NCBI GenBank assembly: GCA_027924585.1
Contig: BSBM01000606.1
Coordinates: forward strand, 10,855,501-10,919,500
DNA length: 64,000 bases
DNA from: Larix kaempferi
Lineage: Eukaryota > Streptophyta > Pinopsida > Pinales > Pinaceae
Reading direction: 5' to 3'
Program-made: the position numbers and the translations under genes
Notes under the pieces: generated by a model
What the model was told of the DNA's origin: nothing
Databases searched by the model: none
The model's input: only the letters and a program-made list of their open reading frames with translations
Shown here: positions 44,187 to 54,729 of the stretch, piece after piece
How the letters are laid out: each line of letters begins with the position of its first letter
How positions within the stretch are numbered: position 1 is the stretch's first letter

Positions 44187-44661
44187 TTGGATTTTCAAAT
44201 CAATTTCCTTCTTTCTTTCTTTGATGGTGTAGCAACTGATCGTCTTTGTGTAGTTGGTGGAGCCCGTTTTTTGAACCATGATCATTATTTTACTTTGAGG
44301 CTAAATTGTGGTATAGGGACTAACATGAAGGCTGAGCTTCCTGGATTGTGGTGTATTTTGAAGGTGGCAAATATGTTCGGGTTTGCTGATATTTAAGTCT
44401 ATGGGGACTCGCGGGTCACTATAAAATGGGCGAAGGGTGATTATAATTTAAAAGTTAGAGCTTTAATGCAATGGTGTAAGAGGATCGTCGTAGAAATTCA
44501 GGCCTTCGACAACATATCTTTTGAGCATATTTAAGATATCACAATTCCTTAGCAGACAAGCTCTCAAAATTGGCTCTCGAGGGTGAAGTTGGAATTTTAG
44601 TTTGGGAAGAATTCCAAGATTCTCATATCTGCGATATGGGAACCTTGAGTTTTTATGACTA
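44187..44661 (+). pseudogene. LINE copy a C-terminal RNase H
   Basis: 44187-44396 begins the RNase H fold (SFFDGVATDRLCVVGGARFL; MKAELPGLW). After a stop at 44394-44396 the same fold continues with VYGDSRVTIKW and NSLADKLSKLALEG. Asp, Glu and Asp positions are readable. This domain is typical of plant L1-type LINEs. Confidence 0.8.
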
Positions 44662-44901
44662 AATCTATGTTGTACTTCAGATGCATACACTGTCTATTAC
44701 TGGTGGGAAGTTTTTTATATGGTCTGTATGTTATAATGACTATTTTCCAGAAGTTATAGTTTTTTGAGAAGTTTTGTGGATGCTCAGAAAAGAGCTATAG
44801 CCCTATGTATTTTTTTTTATAACGGTCTTTTGTAAAAGACAAAGATCATCCATGTGCTATTTGATTCTCCAAGAATAGCAATAGTATGCTTTTCTCTATT
44901 G

Positions 44902-44951
44902 ATATATATATATATATATATCTATATATATCTATATATATATATATATAT
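44902..44951. repeat. TA microsatellite
   Basis: A (TA)n run with two TCTA interruptions, directly downstream of LINE copy a; it may derive from the LINE tail. Confidence 0.85.
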
Positions 44952-45002
44952 GAACTAGATACATAGTCTTTTGCCTCTTTTATCTGACTAAGTCTTTTTT
45001 TG

Positions 45003-45018
45003 TGAACATGTTAAACTT
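45003..45018. repeat. 16-bp target-site duplication, left copy
   Basis: TGAACATGTTAAACTT, identical to 46707-46722. It flanks the ORF1-only LINE. Confidence 0.9.
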
Positions 45019-45399
45019 TTTTTTAACAAAAACGGTTCAAAGCTTTTATATAAATAAAAATAAAAATAAAAATAAAGATTACATAGTTCTGAAGAGATAC
45101 TAATCCCAAGAGAGGACTATGTCCATGACTCCTTGTTCATCTACAACCTATCTTAACTTATCCTGATAATTTCCTATTCTACGGAGACTGAATCTTCTGA
45201 CAAACTTCCCAAGAAGGAACTGGGCTACAATTACTTCTAGCAAGACCATAATTGTTGTTGTCCTACTTACATACATATCGATGCAATCCAGAGCTTAACG
45301 ATATGAAGTTTGTTGGCTTCTTGTTTTTCTTGGAGAAGTTAAACTTTCTTTTGGATTCAAAGAGGGTGAAGCTCCTTTTTTCTTTTTGCAGACTTTGGT

Positions 45400-46433
45400 C
45401 CAATCCAATGGCTCGACAAAGGCTTCGAGAATGGGCACTACATCTTCAGGTGCATCCTATGGGGCTGGAATTTTCGGGTCAATCAATTGGATAGCACTAT
45501 CTCGTGGAGCTACAGGTGGATCTTTGTCGATGGTGGGGATCCTTTGTTCATCTAGAGTGTCCTCTGTTTTAGTCTGAGGAGATTCCTTAGCTTATGATGG
45601 AGCCTCTTTGGATATATATTCATTTCTACTTATTGTATAATGCTTGGAGTTTGCTCCATCCCACCAAGTGGATTTGCGATGAAGCTTTTTGGATTTGGGG
45701 ACCTTAGAGGCATTTGGAAAATATTTTACAAGATGTCCAGTTGCGAAGCAAGATCTGCATCTGAACATCACATTTTCATAATCTAGCTTTTGCACCCACA
45801 CATAATCCTTGTTGGTCAAATGGATCTCAGCAGGAAAACCATTGTTGAAGTCCATTTCCACACAGATGAGAGAAAAGGTAGTTTTGATGTAATTGTTTGT
45901 TTTTGGACTTCAATTGTAGAAGGAGCCCAACACATTTCCAATAGCTTCAAGCGAGGTCGAGTTCTAGAGATGCAAGGAAAAATTTGGAAGCCGAATCCAA
46001 ACTGGAGTAGATGATATCTGGTCAATAGTTGGGTCAAAATGAGGGCTCTAGGGTTTCATAAAAATCCCCGAACTTCCCCAAAACCATGGACCAGAGTCAA
46101 GAATGATCTGTTTTTCCTCAAAAGAATTGAAATACACAACAAAAAACCCCGAGCAAAGGGATAAATAGAAATTTCCTAATGAACAAGGGGTTTCCATACC
46201 TCATAAATCCACTTATGGAGATCCACCAGGAAAGGCCAGAACCCATTGAAGCGACAAACCAAAGCTGAATCTACGAAATTCCTTGCTTCAATCAAGGATT
46301 CCTCAACCACTGCAATGGAGGGCGCTGGTATTTCCTGAACAATCAAAGCCGGTTGGCTGCACGCTTCCTTGCCGTGCGAGATCGGAATCGAGTTTCCCCG
46401 GCTAGAGGCAACTAAGAGAAAGCTAGTCGCCAT
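45400..46433 (-). pseudogene. LINE ORF1-like protein (DUF4283 and zinc knuckle)
   Basis: Minus-strand pieces: VCRFNGFWPFLVDLHKWIYE, RGFFVVYFNSFEEKQIILDS, PVWIRLPNFSLHLWNSTSLE, VEMDFNNGFPAEIHLTNKDY and FRCRSCFATGHLVKYFP. These follow the DUF4283 fold and CCHC-type knuckle of plant LINE ORF1 proteins, which bind element RNA. The last Cys of the knuckle reads Phe (KYFP). Frame changes and stops (near 46173 and 45590) break it. A Lys-rich C-terminus (WTKVCKKKKG) ends near 45400. Confidence 0.75.
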
Positions 46434-46660
46434 TCTCCTAAGTGCACGAGGCTGCTGGAGGTGCAGGGCTACCTCACGGGCACCAGTCGTTCCAGTTCTA
46501 GCACACTTCGCATTTGATGTTGCTAAATAAAGTATCCAAGTTAAACATGTGTAGATCTGCGATGCCGATGGACCATTCTCCTGAGTGCACCAGGCTGCTA
46601 GAGGTGCAGGGCTGCCTCACAGGCACCAATCGTCTTCAGAGACCGTAGCGCAGGCTAGTG
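46430..46660 (-). repeat. Duplicated unit in the 5' region of the ORF1-only LINE
   Basis: About 75 bp recurs with period 140: CCATTCTCCT(A/G)AGTGCAC at 46432 and 46572, each followed by GGCTGCT(G/A)GAGGTGCAGGGCT and CCTCAC(G/A)GGCACCA. It lies upstream of the ORF1 start and resembles the monomers in some L1 5' regions. Confidence 0.7.
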
Positions 46661-46706
46661 GCGGCCATCGACGAGCTTGTGATGGGTAAAACCTCCTCTT
46701 CCACTA

Positions 46707-46722
46707 TGAACATGTTAAACTT
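46707..46722. repeat. 16-bp target-site duplication, right copy
   Basis: TGAACATGTTAAACTT, identical to 45003-45018. Confidence 0.9.
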
Positions 46723-47619
46723 ATTCCAAATGACTGTTTTTTTTCTTTTTACAGCTTCATTGCTCTTTTCCCATGAACATTATAACTTTGGCTACTATTA
46801 TTCCAAAATTGTTATTGGTAGAGACATAGAAAAACAAAATTTTATTTCTAATTTCCTCTTTGTATTTCTAATTTCTGCTTTCAATGCTTCATGGAAAGAG
46901 ATTTAATGGCATTGGCATGATTTTCATTTCATCCATAGTCAATTCCCATTGGTTCCCAAGATCTCTAAAGATTTCAAGAATTTGGCTTCTTTAAATAGTC
47001 TAGGAGTATTGTAGATTGCATTAGATTTTTACCAATAATGCCTTCAATGTCTGCATTGTAAATGCAAAAGTTCATGGCCTTCCAATCTAGTGTGCATTTA
47101 TGCTATTGTATCCACATTAACATACTATATGTTTTTAGCTCTTTTCTAAATTGTAGCTTTTCTAAACATTGTTTAAATCTATAACATCTTTCCAAACAAA
47201 GTCCTTGTTGAAAGGAAGGATATAGCATAGCATCTTTCCAAACAAAGTCCTTGCTGAAAGGAAGGATATTATTTTCATCTTCCATAATACTATGTGACTT
47301 TGTTATAAAAAAAAAAAAAAAATTAATTGTTTGCTTTCAACTCTGCAAGAGGTATCCAATTACAAAAGAACTAGTTCTACTTTTTTTCATATTGACTTTT
47401 GCATAGCAATGTAAGTTGCAACTCACAAAAGAAAGAAGTAACCTCAAGAAATTTGCTTTGTCATTTGAATCTGATTGCATAGGCACTTGTGAGTGTCCTC
47501 ACTAGCAATGTGTAGGACATCCTCACTAGCAATGTCTAGGAGATCGCCACCTTGTGGCTTTCTTTAAACAATATAAAATAGAAATACCATTCAATTTCAT
47601 ACTTTTATATTAAAATATT
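46723..47619. other. Non-coding spacer with short tandem duplications
   Basis: A 46-bp duplication lies at 47185-47230 and 47231-47275 (CATCTTTCCAAACAAAGTCC start). A 24-bp duplication (CCTCACTAGCAATGT) lies at 47497 and 47521. An A16 run is near 47307-47321. No gene recognised. Confidence 0.55.
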
Positions 47620-47825
47620 TATTAATAACTAATTGTTAAAATTTTATATTTTATTATTTAAATGTTTATATACAATTATAGTATATTTGTGAATATTTAA
47701 TTAAAATATTGTATACAAGAAATCTACTTCAATATTTTATTTGTACACACAAGTAATCAACAAGTAATCAAGAGGACAAGGATTCCATGGTGGACTTCCG
47801 TGTAGACAACTATTCAACCCGGCAA

Positions 47826-47881
<56 letters not shown>

Positions 47882-48625
47882 CTAATGGTAACGGAGCAAT
47901 GCTTATTTTCTTATTCTCTAATTGATAGGCTTTGAGAGAAGACAATTGATGGAACCAGCAAGGAAATCCTGTGTCCGTAGTCGTGTTTGTTCCTGTCAAA
48001 GCCAACGCGATCCTTTCGGTGGGCACGTGATTGTATATAAAGGCCTCCCTGTCCATTAGGAGCCTATAAGTTTCACAGCAATAACATTTATATTGTTCTC
48101 GAATTTCTGTCATTTCCATTCATCAACTTGTGGATTCTCTTTCGTCTTATAATCATTGTCCCAACTCGGATGAAACGAAAACAATTCCTGCCAAGATATC
48201 ATTAAACTATTCACTGATTAGAGTTGTATATTCGATAAGCTGTAATTATAATTAATTAAATAAATAATCCGGCATAGCAGTAAAACCGGCTCCGGAAAAG
48301 ACCCTTTTAGACACTAGTATGATATCTCTCTCACATCATATAGATTCTTTTTGTGAACTGAAAATATATGCACAGTTAGCAGCACAATCAAAAAACACGG
48401 AGCCAATAGAGCACCTGGCTTATCTATTGCAATTTCAACGCCTGTTCGATTAATATTCAAGCTGAATAATATTGCTGTCGACAAGGACTGAATTGGATTA
48501 TACTTGACAATGAATAATTACAGACAGAATTTACAGGCTGGATTGAATTGCCATGCACTAAATTCATATAAATTCACATTCATTGAATGGTACGATGAAC
48601 CTTCAAGGAGTGTCGGACACAAGAG
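47620..48625 (+). repeat. Dispersed repeat R1, copy with promoter-like block
   Basis: It matches 58370-59260 over most of its length and is interrupted by a TA microsatellite at 47830-47879. It keeps CACGTG (48024-48029) and TATATAAAG (48034-48042) and the conserved text after them. Its ORF is damaged: a 10-bp deletion near 48402 and a stop near 48488 relative to the copy at 58950-59312. Homology ends near 48600. Confidence 0.8.
47830..47879. repeat. TA microsatellite
   Basis: A pure (AT)n run of about 50 bp inside an R1 copy. The YIYIYI tail of a minus-strand frame here is its translation. Confidence 0.9.
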
Positions 48626-49088
48626 ATCCTCATATTCCCCCACTACAACCGTTATGGAATGGAAGGTGATATGAATTTTGTCTGCAATGTATCGTGTTAG
48701 TGGTGGTCTCTATGTGAACATGCTCATCGATTCTGCCTCTTGCCTAAACTGAATAGAAAGGGTTGTCCAATTTCTCATAGATGCATGGTATTAGGGTTTG
48801 GAGTCTTTATTGCATTGGTCTGTTGCAAATGGTTGTTAGTTTTTCCAATTGGTCGCGTGGTGTGCTGTAACGCCTTGGCCTACGTTCTCTCTTTGCTTGG
48901 ATGCCACATATCTGGTTGTGTGGATGGATAGAATTAGTGTGATAGTATTTTAACACCTTTAAACAACCAATGGATTCCTTCCAAACTTCTGCGTTAGGGT
49001 TTGCATTGTGGGATGACGAACCTTTTTTTAATTAATGTTTGCTTGTCAATGCTTGGGCGTTGTTTTTTCCCTCTCTTTGTCACTATCT
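48626..49088. other. Unassigned sequence
   Basis: No domain-bearing frame. Its right end meets LINE copy b abruptly near 49089. Confidence 0.4.
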
Positions 49089-50440
49089 ATTACATAACTG
49101 AGGAATCATAGGTAGCCGATATAAAGGAAATTATGCCTTATAAAAGTTGTCATCTTGAGGATGGATTTAAATACTTAGGATATTTCTGGAAGCCTAATGG
49201 TTACTTGATTAAATATTCGACATGGATTCTGAAAAAAGGTTGAACACAGAATTAACTAGTGGACCTATAGATTTCTATCGGTGGGGGGAAGAATCACTCT
49301 TGTAAAAGCAGTTTTGACAAGGACAAGGATACCTGTTTACTGGTTCTCTTTCTCACAAGTCCCAAGTTTTATCATCAATTAGTTAAGAAAGATTTTCTTT
49401 AATTTTCTTTAGAGAGGAGGAATGGAACATAGTAATCTCGGTATGGATAGTTGGTATGGATTAGCATTGCCTGAAAGTTGTAAAGGTTGAGGCATACAAA
49501 ATTTATCCACTTTCAGTGTTGCTCTTAGACTTAAAATTTTCTCGAGAGGAATTTTTGGTTCTACTCTCTTGTCCATAGTGTTGTCTGTGAAGCATATAAA
49601 AGGGGATATTACTAAGTGGATTAGGAATCCAAAGAAAATAGCTAGGGGTACTTCTCCTATTTCTGATCTGGTTTTATCAAAGTCTACAATTGGATAGCAA
49701 AAGATATGTTTTGGCGGGTAGGAAATGGTAAATAGATTTTGGTCAGTATTGACCTGGGTTTAGAAGAAAATTATAAACTATCCGGGCAAATTATTAGTTT
49801 TATGAAGGAATATGTTCTCTACACTCTCAATAAAATTAAGAATACTAGAGATAAGTCTGCACAAAATTCTTATTGGTTCAGTGGAAAGGATTTGGGATTC
49901 ACCAGGTGTGCTGCGTATGAATGGGACTGTTACATAAGGAACCTGAATTCGGATGGTTGCATAGTTATTGAAGAGGGGGATTCGCTTATTTGTAATGGTA
50001 ACCCAACTACTAGAATGGTGATAGCTAAATCAACATACAATGCTATTATACAAAATAGATGTTATTTTATGCAGAATTGGTGGTATAAAAGGCTTTAGCA
50101 ATGGCAGATCTCGTTGAAATTCAAATGTTTTATGTGGTATGCATTGCAAGGGGGACTTAAAACCTGGGATAATCTTATGAAGAAAGGGTGGTATGGGCCA
50201 AGTATTTGTTCTTTATGCAAAAACAATTCTGAGTCTACTTATCATCTTCTTGTGGAGTGTGAATTTACTAGAAATATCTTGAACATGATCTTGTCTTTTT
50301 TTAAGCTTGATCAACAGTGGGGTTTAGAAATTTTTGATATATGTGCACTACATTGGTTTAGAAGATGTAGATCACACCCCATTATTCTAGTGGTGATGTC
50401 GTGGTATATTTGGTATACTAGAAATGAAGTTGTTTTTTAA
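49089..50440 (+). pseudogene. LINE copy b RT thumb and zinc-binding domain
   Basis: 49739-50098 and 50114-50440 encode SAQNSYWFSGKDLGF, MVIAKSTYNAIIQNRCYF, FKCFMWYALQGGLKTWDNLM and ICSLCKNNSESTYHLLVECE, the zf-RVT pattern. Stops and frame changes are frequent before 49739. Confidence 0.75.
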
Positions 50441-50485
50441 AACAAGGTTCCGATCTTACACAACACTTGTATTTAGATTCTCAAC

Positions 50486-51019
50486 TTGAACAATGTCTAC
50501 CGTACAGAAAAAGCAAGTTCAAAGATTCAAAAAGTGAGCATTTTCAATCCACTGTTCAATGGTCTTGTGTCTTTCTTCGATGGTGCGGCTACAAATGGCT
50601 TATGTGTGGTAGGTGGAGCAATATTTTTAAATCATGATCACTATTTCTCCTTAAGACTTAATTGTGGATCAGGTTCTAACATGAAAGCAAAACTAGTTTC
50701 TCTTTGGTGTGTTTTGAAAGTGGCAAACATTTTTTGTTTTGGTGACCTCAAAGTTTTTGGGGATTCTCGGGTTACCATAAAATGGGCTTGTGGTGAGTAC
50801 ATACTAAAAGTCACATCTACACTTCACTGGTGCAACAAAATCATGGCAAAACTTCAGTTATACAATAATATATCATTCGAGCACATCTACCGACAGCATA
50901 ACTCTTTGGCGATTAAGCTTTCAAAACACGCTACGGAAGGTGAGGAAGGTGTTATTGCGTGGGAAGAATTCCAGGGTCAACATATTTGTGATATGGATTA
51001 TGTGAGGATTTTTGAATGA
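50486..51019 (+). pseudogene. LINE copy b RNase H (open but catalytically altered)
   Basis: A 177-codon frame with SFFDGAATNGLCVVGGAIFL, NMKAKLVSLWCVLKVANIF, VFGDSRVTIKWACGEYILK and YRQHNSLAIKLSKHATEGE. It is open throughout, but the catalytic Glu (MKAEL in copies a and c) reads Lys, and the last Asp (SLAD in copy a) reads Ile. So it is unlikely to be active as a nuclease. Confidence 0.8.
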
Positions 51020-51170
51020 TGATATACTTGGTGACTATTTGGGATTCAACAATATTGTTTTGAGAAAGAAGAATTGTGATAAGTAATTTTGTTGATAAAT
51101 TTTTTAAAATCTTGAAGTGTTATGTACTATTTGATTCAGAATGAATAACAATAATATGTTTCTTCTTCTG

Positions 51171-51925
51171 AAAAAAACACATATATATTTTTATTTAACT
51201 TTTAAATATATTTTCGAGTATATTAAAGTAGATTTTCATAATCTTCGTTGAAAGAACCTTCATAATATCGAGTATATTGATAACTAGTGAATAAATTTCG
51301 TAATTCCATAAAAATATGAATTTGCTAAGAGAGCATGGTAGGGCATTGCTTATTTTTAAGCAAATCTCGGCACATTAATAAAATTAAACATTGTAAAGCA
51401 CCGATGACTACGGGTATTCAGTTTTCAGTCAATAAATAAATTTTGTTATGGGATGGAAAATTATTTTCTTAACTTTGGTCTCTTTCAAATATATTAATTT
51501 TGAATATTATAATTTATTTTAATATAAATATTTTTATTTTTATTTAATTTTACTGTTTGAAAACTATAATTTTTATTTATTTATTTAATATTTTAAATAT
51601 TTTTTTTAATAGGTTGTTTTAGTTCAAAACTATGTTTCTATTTTAACAAGTTAAAAGAAAAAAAACTAATATTGCTAAGATTAGAATAAACTTTCATGAG
51701 TTTCATAGTAAAAGTGGGTGTTAGACAACTTCTAAAATGCTTTGGGCTTTAAGTTTTCAAAATCTTTGCTCAGGCACTAACCTTTATAACATTCTATATC
51801 CCCAAAACTATACTAACCTTTATAACCTTCTAGATCCCCAAAACTATAGTGAGCTAGGGAGAGTCCTCTATAAGCTTTTTGAGCATAGAAATAACATTTT
51901 AAAGAAAACCAAATAATCTTTATCT
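51171..51925 (+). repeat. R1 repeat, AT-rich part
   Basis: It matches 57596-58330 with the same order of phrases (CTTCATAATATCGA, AAGAGAGCATGGTA, GATGACTACGGGTATTCAG, CTAACCTTTATAAC). The match stops near 51925, where the truncated copia element begins. Confidence 0.8.
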
Positions 51926-52179
51926 TCCAGTTTATATGATCCACGTTCTTCTGACACAATAACAAATGCATCTTATATCAAATCAATTCTAAAGCTGAGA
52001 TATAGTAAATCCTTCTTCGTCATCAGAGTTCCTGAATCAAGCTTGTATGTGGAGCTTCTGTTATTCTCCTAGTGAAACTTTCTGTGGGGAGTCCATTTCT
52101 TCAAAATTTGAGAGAGTGCTTTGAAGCACCATCATTATAGGACACATTCTTCAATTTCTTCCTTTGGAAACTTCCTGGG

Positions 52180-53050
52180 AGGTCCTTCTTATTCTTTTTC
52201 TTCTTCATCTCTAGAAAAATGAGCATGATGTCTTTTGTTTCTCTTCTTCTTGTATTCTTCTTTTCTCTCTAGATAATCTTTGGCAATGTGTCCCATCTTA
52301 TCACAACGAAAACATTGATAAGAAGAGAAGTCTCTTTGCTTGTGGTTTCCCTTCTTATACTTTTTAAACTTTATTAGGAGGATGAAACTCCTTATGGTTT
52401 TCCTTATTGAAATAAGGTTTTCCCTTTCCTCTTCTAGTATGGGTAGCTAGAGCTTGATCATAATCTCTTAGTAGTGCTTCTTGATTTGCCACTCTAGCCT
52501 CCTCTTGGATACATTCTTCCCATACAACTTAAAATAGTAGGCTTTCCTTTCCTGCACACATTGTCTGGATAAAAAGTCCCAAGGTCTAGTAAGACCATTA
52601 AGAGAAGTCATCACTCATTCATCTTCATCAATCTTATCTCCAATTGCTTCTAGTTGTTCTTTGAATTGAGAAACCCTAATAAAGTAATCTTGGATAGATT
52701 CACATAGATTCATCTTCGTGCTTTTGAGTTGGGTTCTCAAATTCATCTTTCGATTGATGTTCTTTCCTTCATACATCCTTGATAGGGAATCAAACATTTC
52801 CTTAGGTGTTTCATTGGAGGACACTTGAGGAATCAAGTGATCCTTGATGGAATCTGTTATGATCCTTTTGGTCCTAATCATGTCCTTCTTATGCTTTTCT
52901 TTTACTTCAACTTCTTCCAGGTTCTAGTACATCTTCTTTAACAAACTATGAAAGATCATTCTCTTCTAGAATGAGTCCAATCCTATATTTCCAAGCATGA
53001 AATTTCTCTATTCCTTCAAACTTTTAATCGAGCTTAGTGCTTGGGGCCAT
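52180..53050 (-). pseudogene. Copia gag (UBN2 type)
   Basis: Starts MAPSTKLD at 53050. 52615-52881 encodes MIRTKRIITDSIKDHLIPQV, KEMFDSLSRMYEGKNINRKM and IQDYFIRVSQFKEQLEAIGD, the standard plant copia gag core. It continues in pieces (EECIQEEARV) to a knuckle CFRCDKMGHIAKDY near 52294-52335, whose last Cys reads Tyr. Stops and a frameshift near 52900 break the gene. Confidence 0.85.
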
Positions 53051-53410
53051 CTTATCCCATAGAGCAGAGAATAAGCAAAAAATAAAGTTTCTCAAAATTG
53101 AAAATCGAACTCACCAAAATATGCGCTTTGCTGAGGCGAGTATGCCGGTACACTTTCTTTCTAAAGATTCCAAAATTTCACCCTTGAAATTTGACTTTCA
53201 AAATTCTGGTCTGCAGTTTCTGGCTTTCTCCACTTTTCTGGGTTTCTGGTTTTTCTGGTCCAGAGTCAAACTAGAGTTTGACTTTCTCGAAGATTCACCC
53301 AATGAAAAACTTCGATCTTGGTGCCAAAATTTCATTATTGGAGAGGTGCACTTCCCTATGCCAATTGCATTAAAAATTCCACTTCAGTAGAAAGCCCTAA
53401 TTTTTATGCT

Positions 53411-53412
<2 letters not shown>

Positions 53413-53452
<40 letters not shown>
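53413..53452. repeat. GA microsatellite in the copia leader
   Basis: About 20 GA units between the primer-binding site and the gag start. Confidence 0.9.
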
Positions 53453-53458
<6 letters not shown>

Positions 53459-53490
53459 TTTACCCTATGAAAGTTGCTATTTTCAGGCTA

Positions 53491-53502
53491 GCTCTGATAC
53501 CA
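53491..53502 (-). other. Primer-binding site of the copia element
   Basis: The minus strand reads TGGTATCAGAGC, a perfect initiator-Met tRNA site, directly next to the LTR edge at 53503. Confidence 0.92.
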
Positions 53503-54076
53503 TGTTAATATTATGTGTTACTAAAGACTAAATTCTAACTTCATGAGCATTTAATACATTTTCACAATAGCAACATAAATAGAATCTCTAAAAGATACAC
53601 AATCACAAGGTACACAATAATATATCTTGGGAAACCGTCAAGGGGAAGACAATCCAGCAAGAACCTCCTCAATATAGAAAACCAAAGTACAATTCCCAAA
53701 ATAAGGTCTCACAAACAAGAGAGACAAACCCAAACTATAGATCCAAGCCATTCCTCCTCCTCCTTTGCATGCTTCTCTCTCTCCTATAATGCGCAATGCA
53801 TGAATGAGTGAATGGTACAAATGAGAGGAAGTCACTCTCTATTTATACTTTACTTTTCACTTGATAAATAACCTATCTAGGTCGGCCTCACTTTAACTCA
53901 CTAGGACGACCTCTCATAGAAAGACTCAAATAATATTATATTACATTATTTTGGGTACTAACGACCCGAATTACAAATATAATAATGACATCTCTGAATG
54001 GAGGTAAAACATCCCCGAAGGAGTTACAATAATAAACGACAAGTATCATATTCTTTGAAGTTACATTAGTTTAACA
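53503..54076 (-). repeat. 5' LTR of the copia element (574 bp)
   Basis: The edges are TGTTAATATT (53503) and TTTAACA (54076), so both strands give TG...CA ends. The left edge is fixed by the primer-binding site. The right edge is inferred from the inverted TGTTAA and from LINE homology starting just after it. Confidence 0.72.
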
Positions 54077-54729
54077 GAATGAGGCTTTATGCTCCCTTAT
54101 TCAGAATTATTGGCATAATGTTGAATTAGATGAAGACTTGATTCCAATAGATTCGATTGTTCTCAAGCTTCAGAATCTTAAAGATGTTATTGCTAGAGGG
54201 ATTAAAACTCAGAATCAATTGGAGCTATAGGAGCATAAGGAGTTGGAGGAGAAGATCCAGTTATTACATATCATATACTTTGACCAGATTATGGATAAAG
54301 AAGATTTTGCAAAATTAAAATTGCTAGAACAGAAAAGGGAAAATATTTTGAAGCAAGAAGAGATGGACTTGAGACTCAAAAGGAGAGCCCTCTGGATTGA
54401 GCTGGGGGATAAAAACAAGAATTTTTTCCATTCACATGCCTCTTACAAGAAAAATATCAATGCTATCTGGGAACTTAGTGATGAGATGGGAAATACTTTA
54501 ACTGGTCTTGAAAAATTGCAGTCCTCAGCAAAACGTTATTTTGGCAAAATCTACTTAGATACTAGATAGTGTGATCTAGGTGCTCAGTTTAAAGTTTCCA
54601 TATTGTTTCCTAAATTTTTTGATGATCATGAAGCTAAGGAATTGGGAAAATAAGTTACCTTGATGGAGATTGAAGGAACATTGAAATTATTTTCTAAGGA
54701 AAAAAGTACAAGGCCTAATGGCTTGACTA
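54077..54729 (+). pseudogene. LINE copy c ORF2 segment before the RT core
   Basis: 54243-54569 encodes a Lys/Glu-rich helix and RRALWIELGDKNKNFFHSHA, WELSDEMGNTLTGLEKLQSS. A stop at 54567-54569 and a frame change before 54730 separate it from the RT frame. Confidence 0.78.

Larger units (their letters stand above)
41545..44901 (+). mobile_element. LINE (plant L1 type), copy a, 5' truncated
   Basis: It starts inside ORF2, before the reverse transcriptase, and runs through RT, RVT zinc-binding domain and RNase H to a short 3' tail. The tail shares GTGCTATTTGATTC with copy b. ORF1 and the endonuclease are missing, as in 5'-truncated retrotransposition. A TA repeat at 44902-44951 follows. No target duplication could be fixed because both flanks are TA-rich. 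Confidence 0.8.
45019..46706 (-). mobile_element. ORF1-only LINE insertion with intact boundaries
   Basis: This 1688-bp insertion is bounded by perfect 16-bp direct repeats. On the minus strand it has a 5' region with a duplicated unit, one ORF1-like reading frame, a short 3' part with TTTTTA repeats (45050-45075) and a terminal A-rich tail (GTTTTTGTTAAAAAA at 45019-45033). No endonuclease or reverse transcriptase is present. Target duplication plus A-tail show it was inserted by target-primed reverse transcription in its present form, so it probably used another LINE's enzymes. Confidence 0.78.
49089..51170 (+). mobile_element. LINE copy b, strongly 5' truncated
   Basis: From 49089 it matches 55532 onward of copy c almost base for base. 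It starts after the RT palm, keeps the thumb, zf-RVT and RNase H, and ends in a short 3' tail with CTGAAAAAAAC near 51168. The same R1 sequence follows both copies b and c. Confidence 0.8.
51926..54076 (-). mobile_element. Truncated copia element: 5' LTR, leader and gag only
   Basis: On the minus strand: a 574-bp LTR (53503-54076), a primer-binding site adjoining it, a leader with a GA/TC microsatellite and a UBN2-type gag. No pol or 3' LTR follows; the left end meets the R1 copy near 51925. It is truncated at its 3' side, so no target duplication is expected. Confidence 0.78.

Noticed and set aside
47829-48119. 96-residue minus-strand ORF, with a similar one at 58518-58781
   Set aside because: It runs antisense across the G-box/TATA block and ends in translated TA repeats; similarity between copies is explained by DNA-level repeat homology.
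49900-50440. Possible host gene related to non-LTR RNase H proteins
   Set aside because: Near-identity to LINE copy c and shared stops and context show it is LINE sequence.
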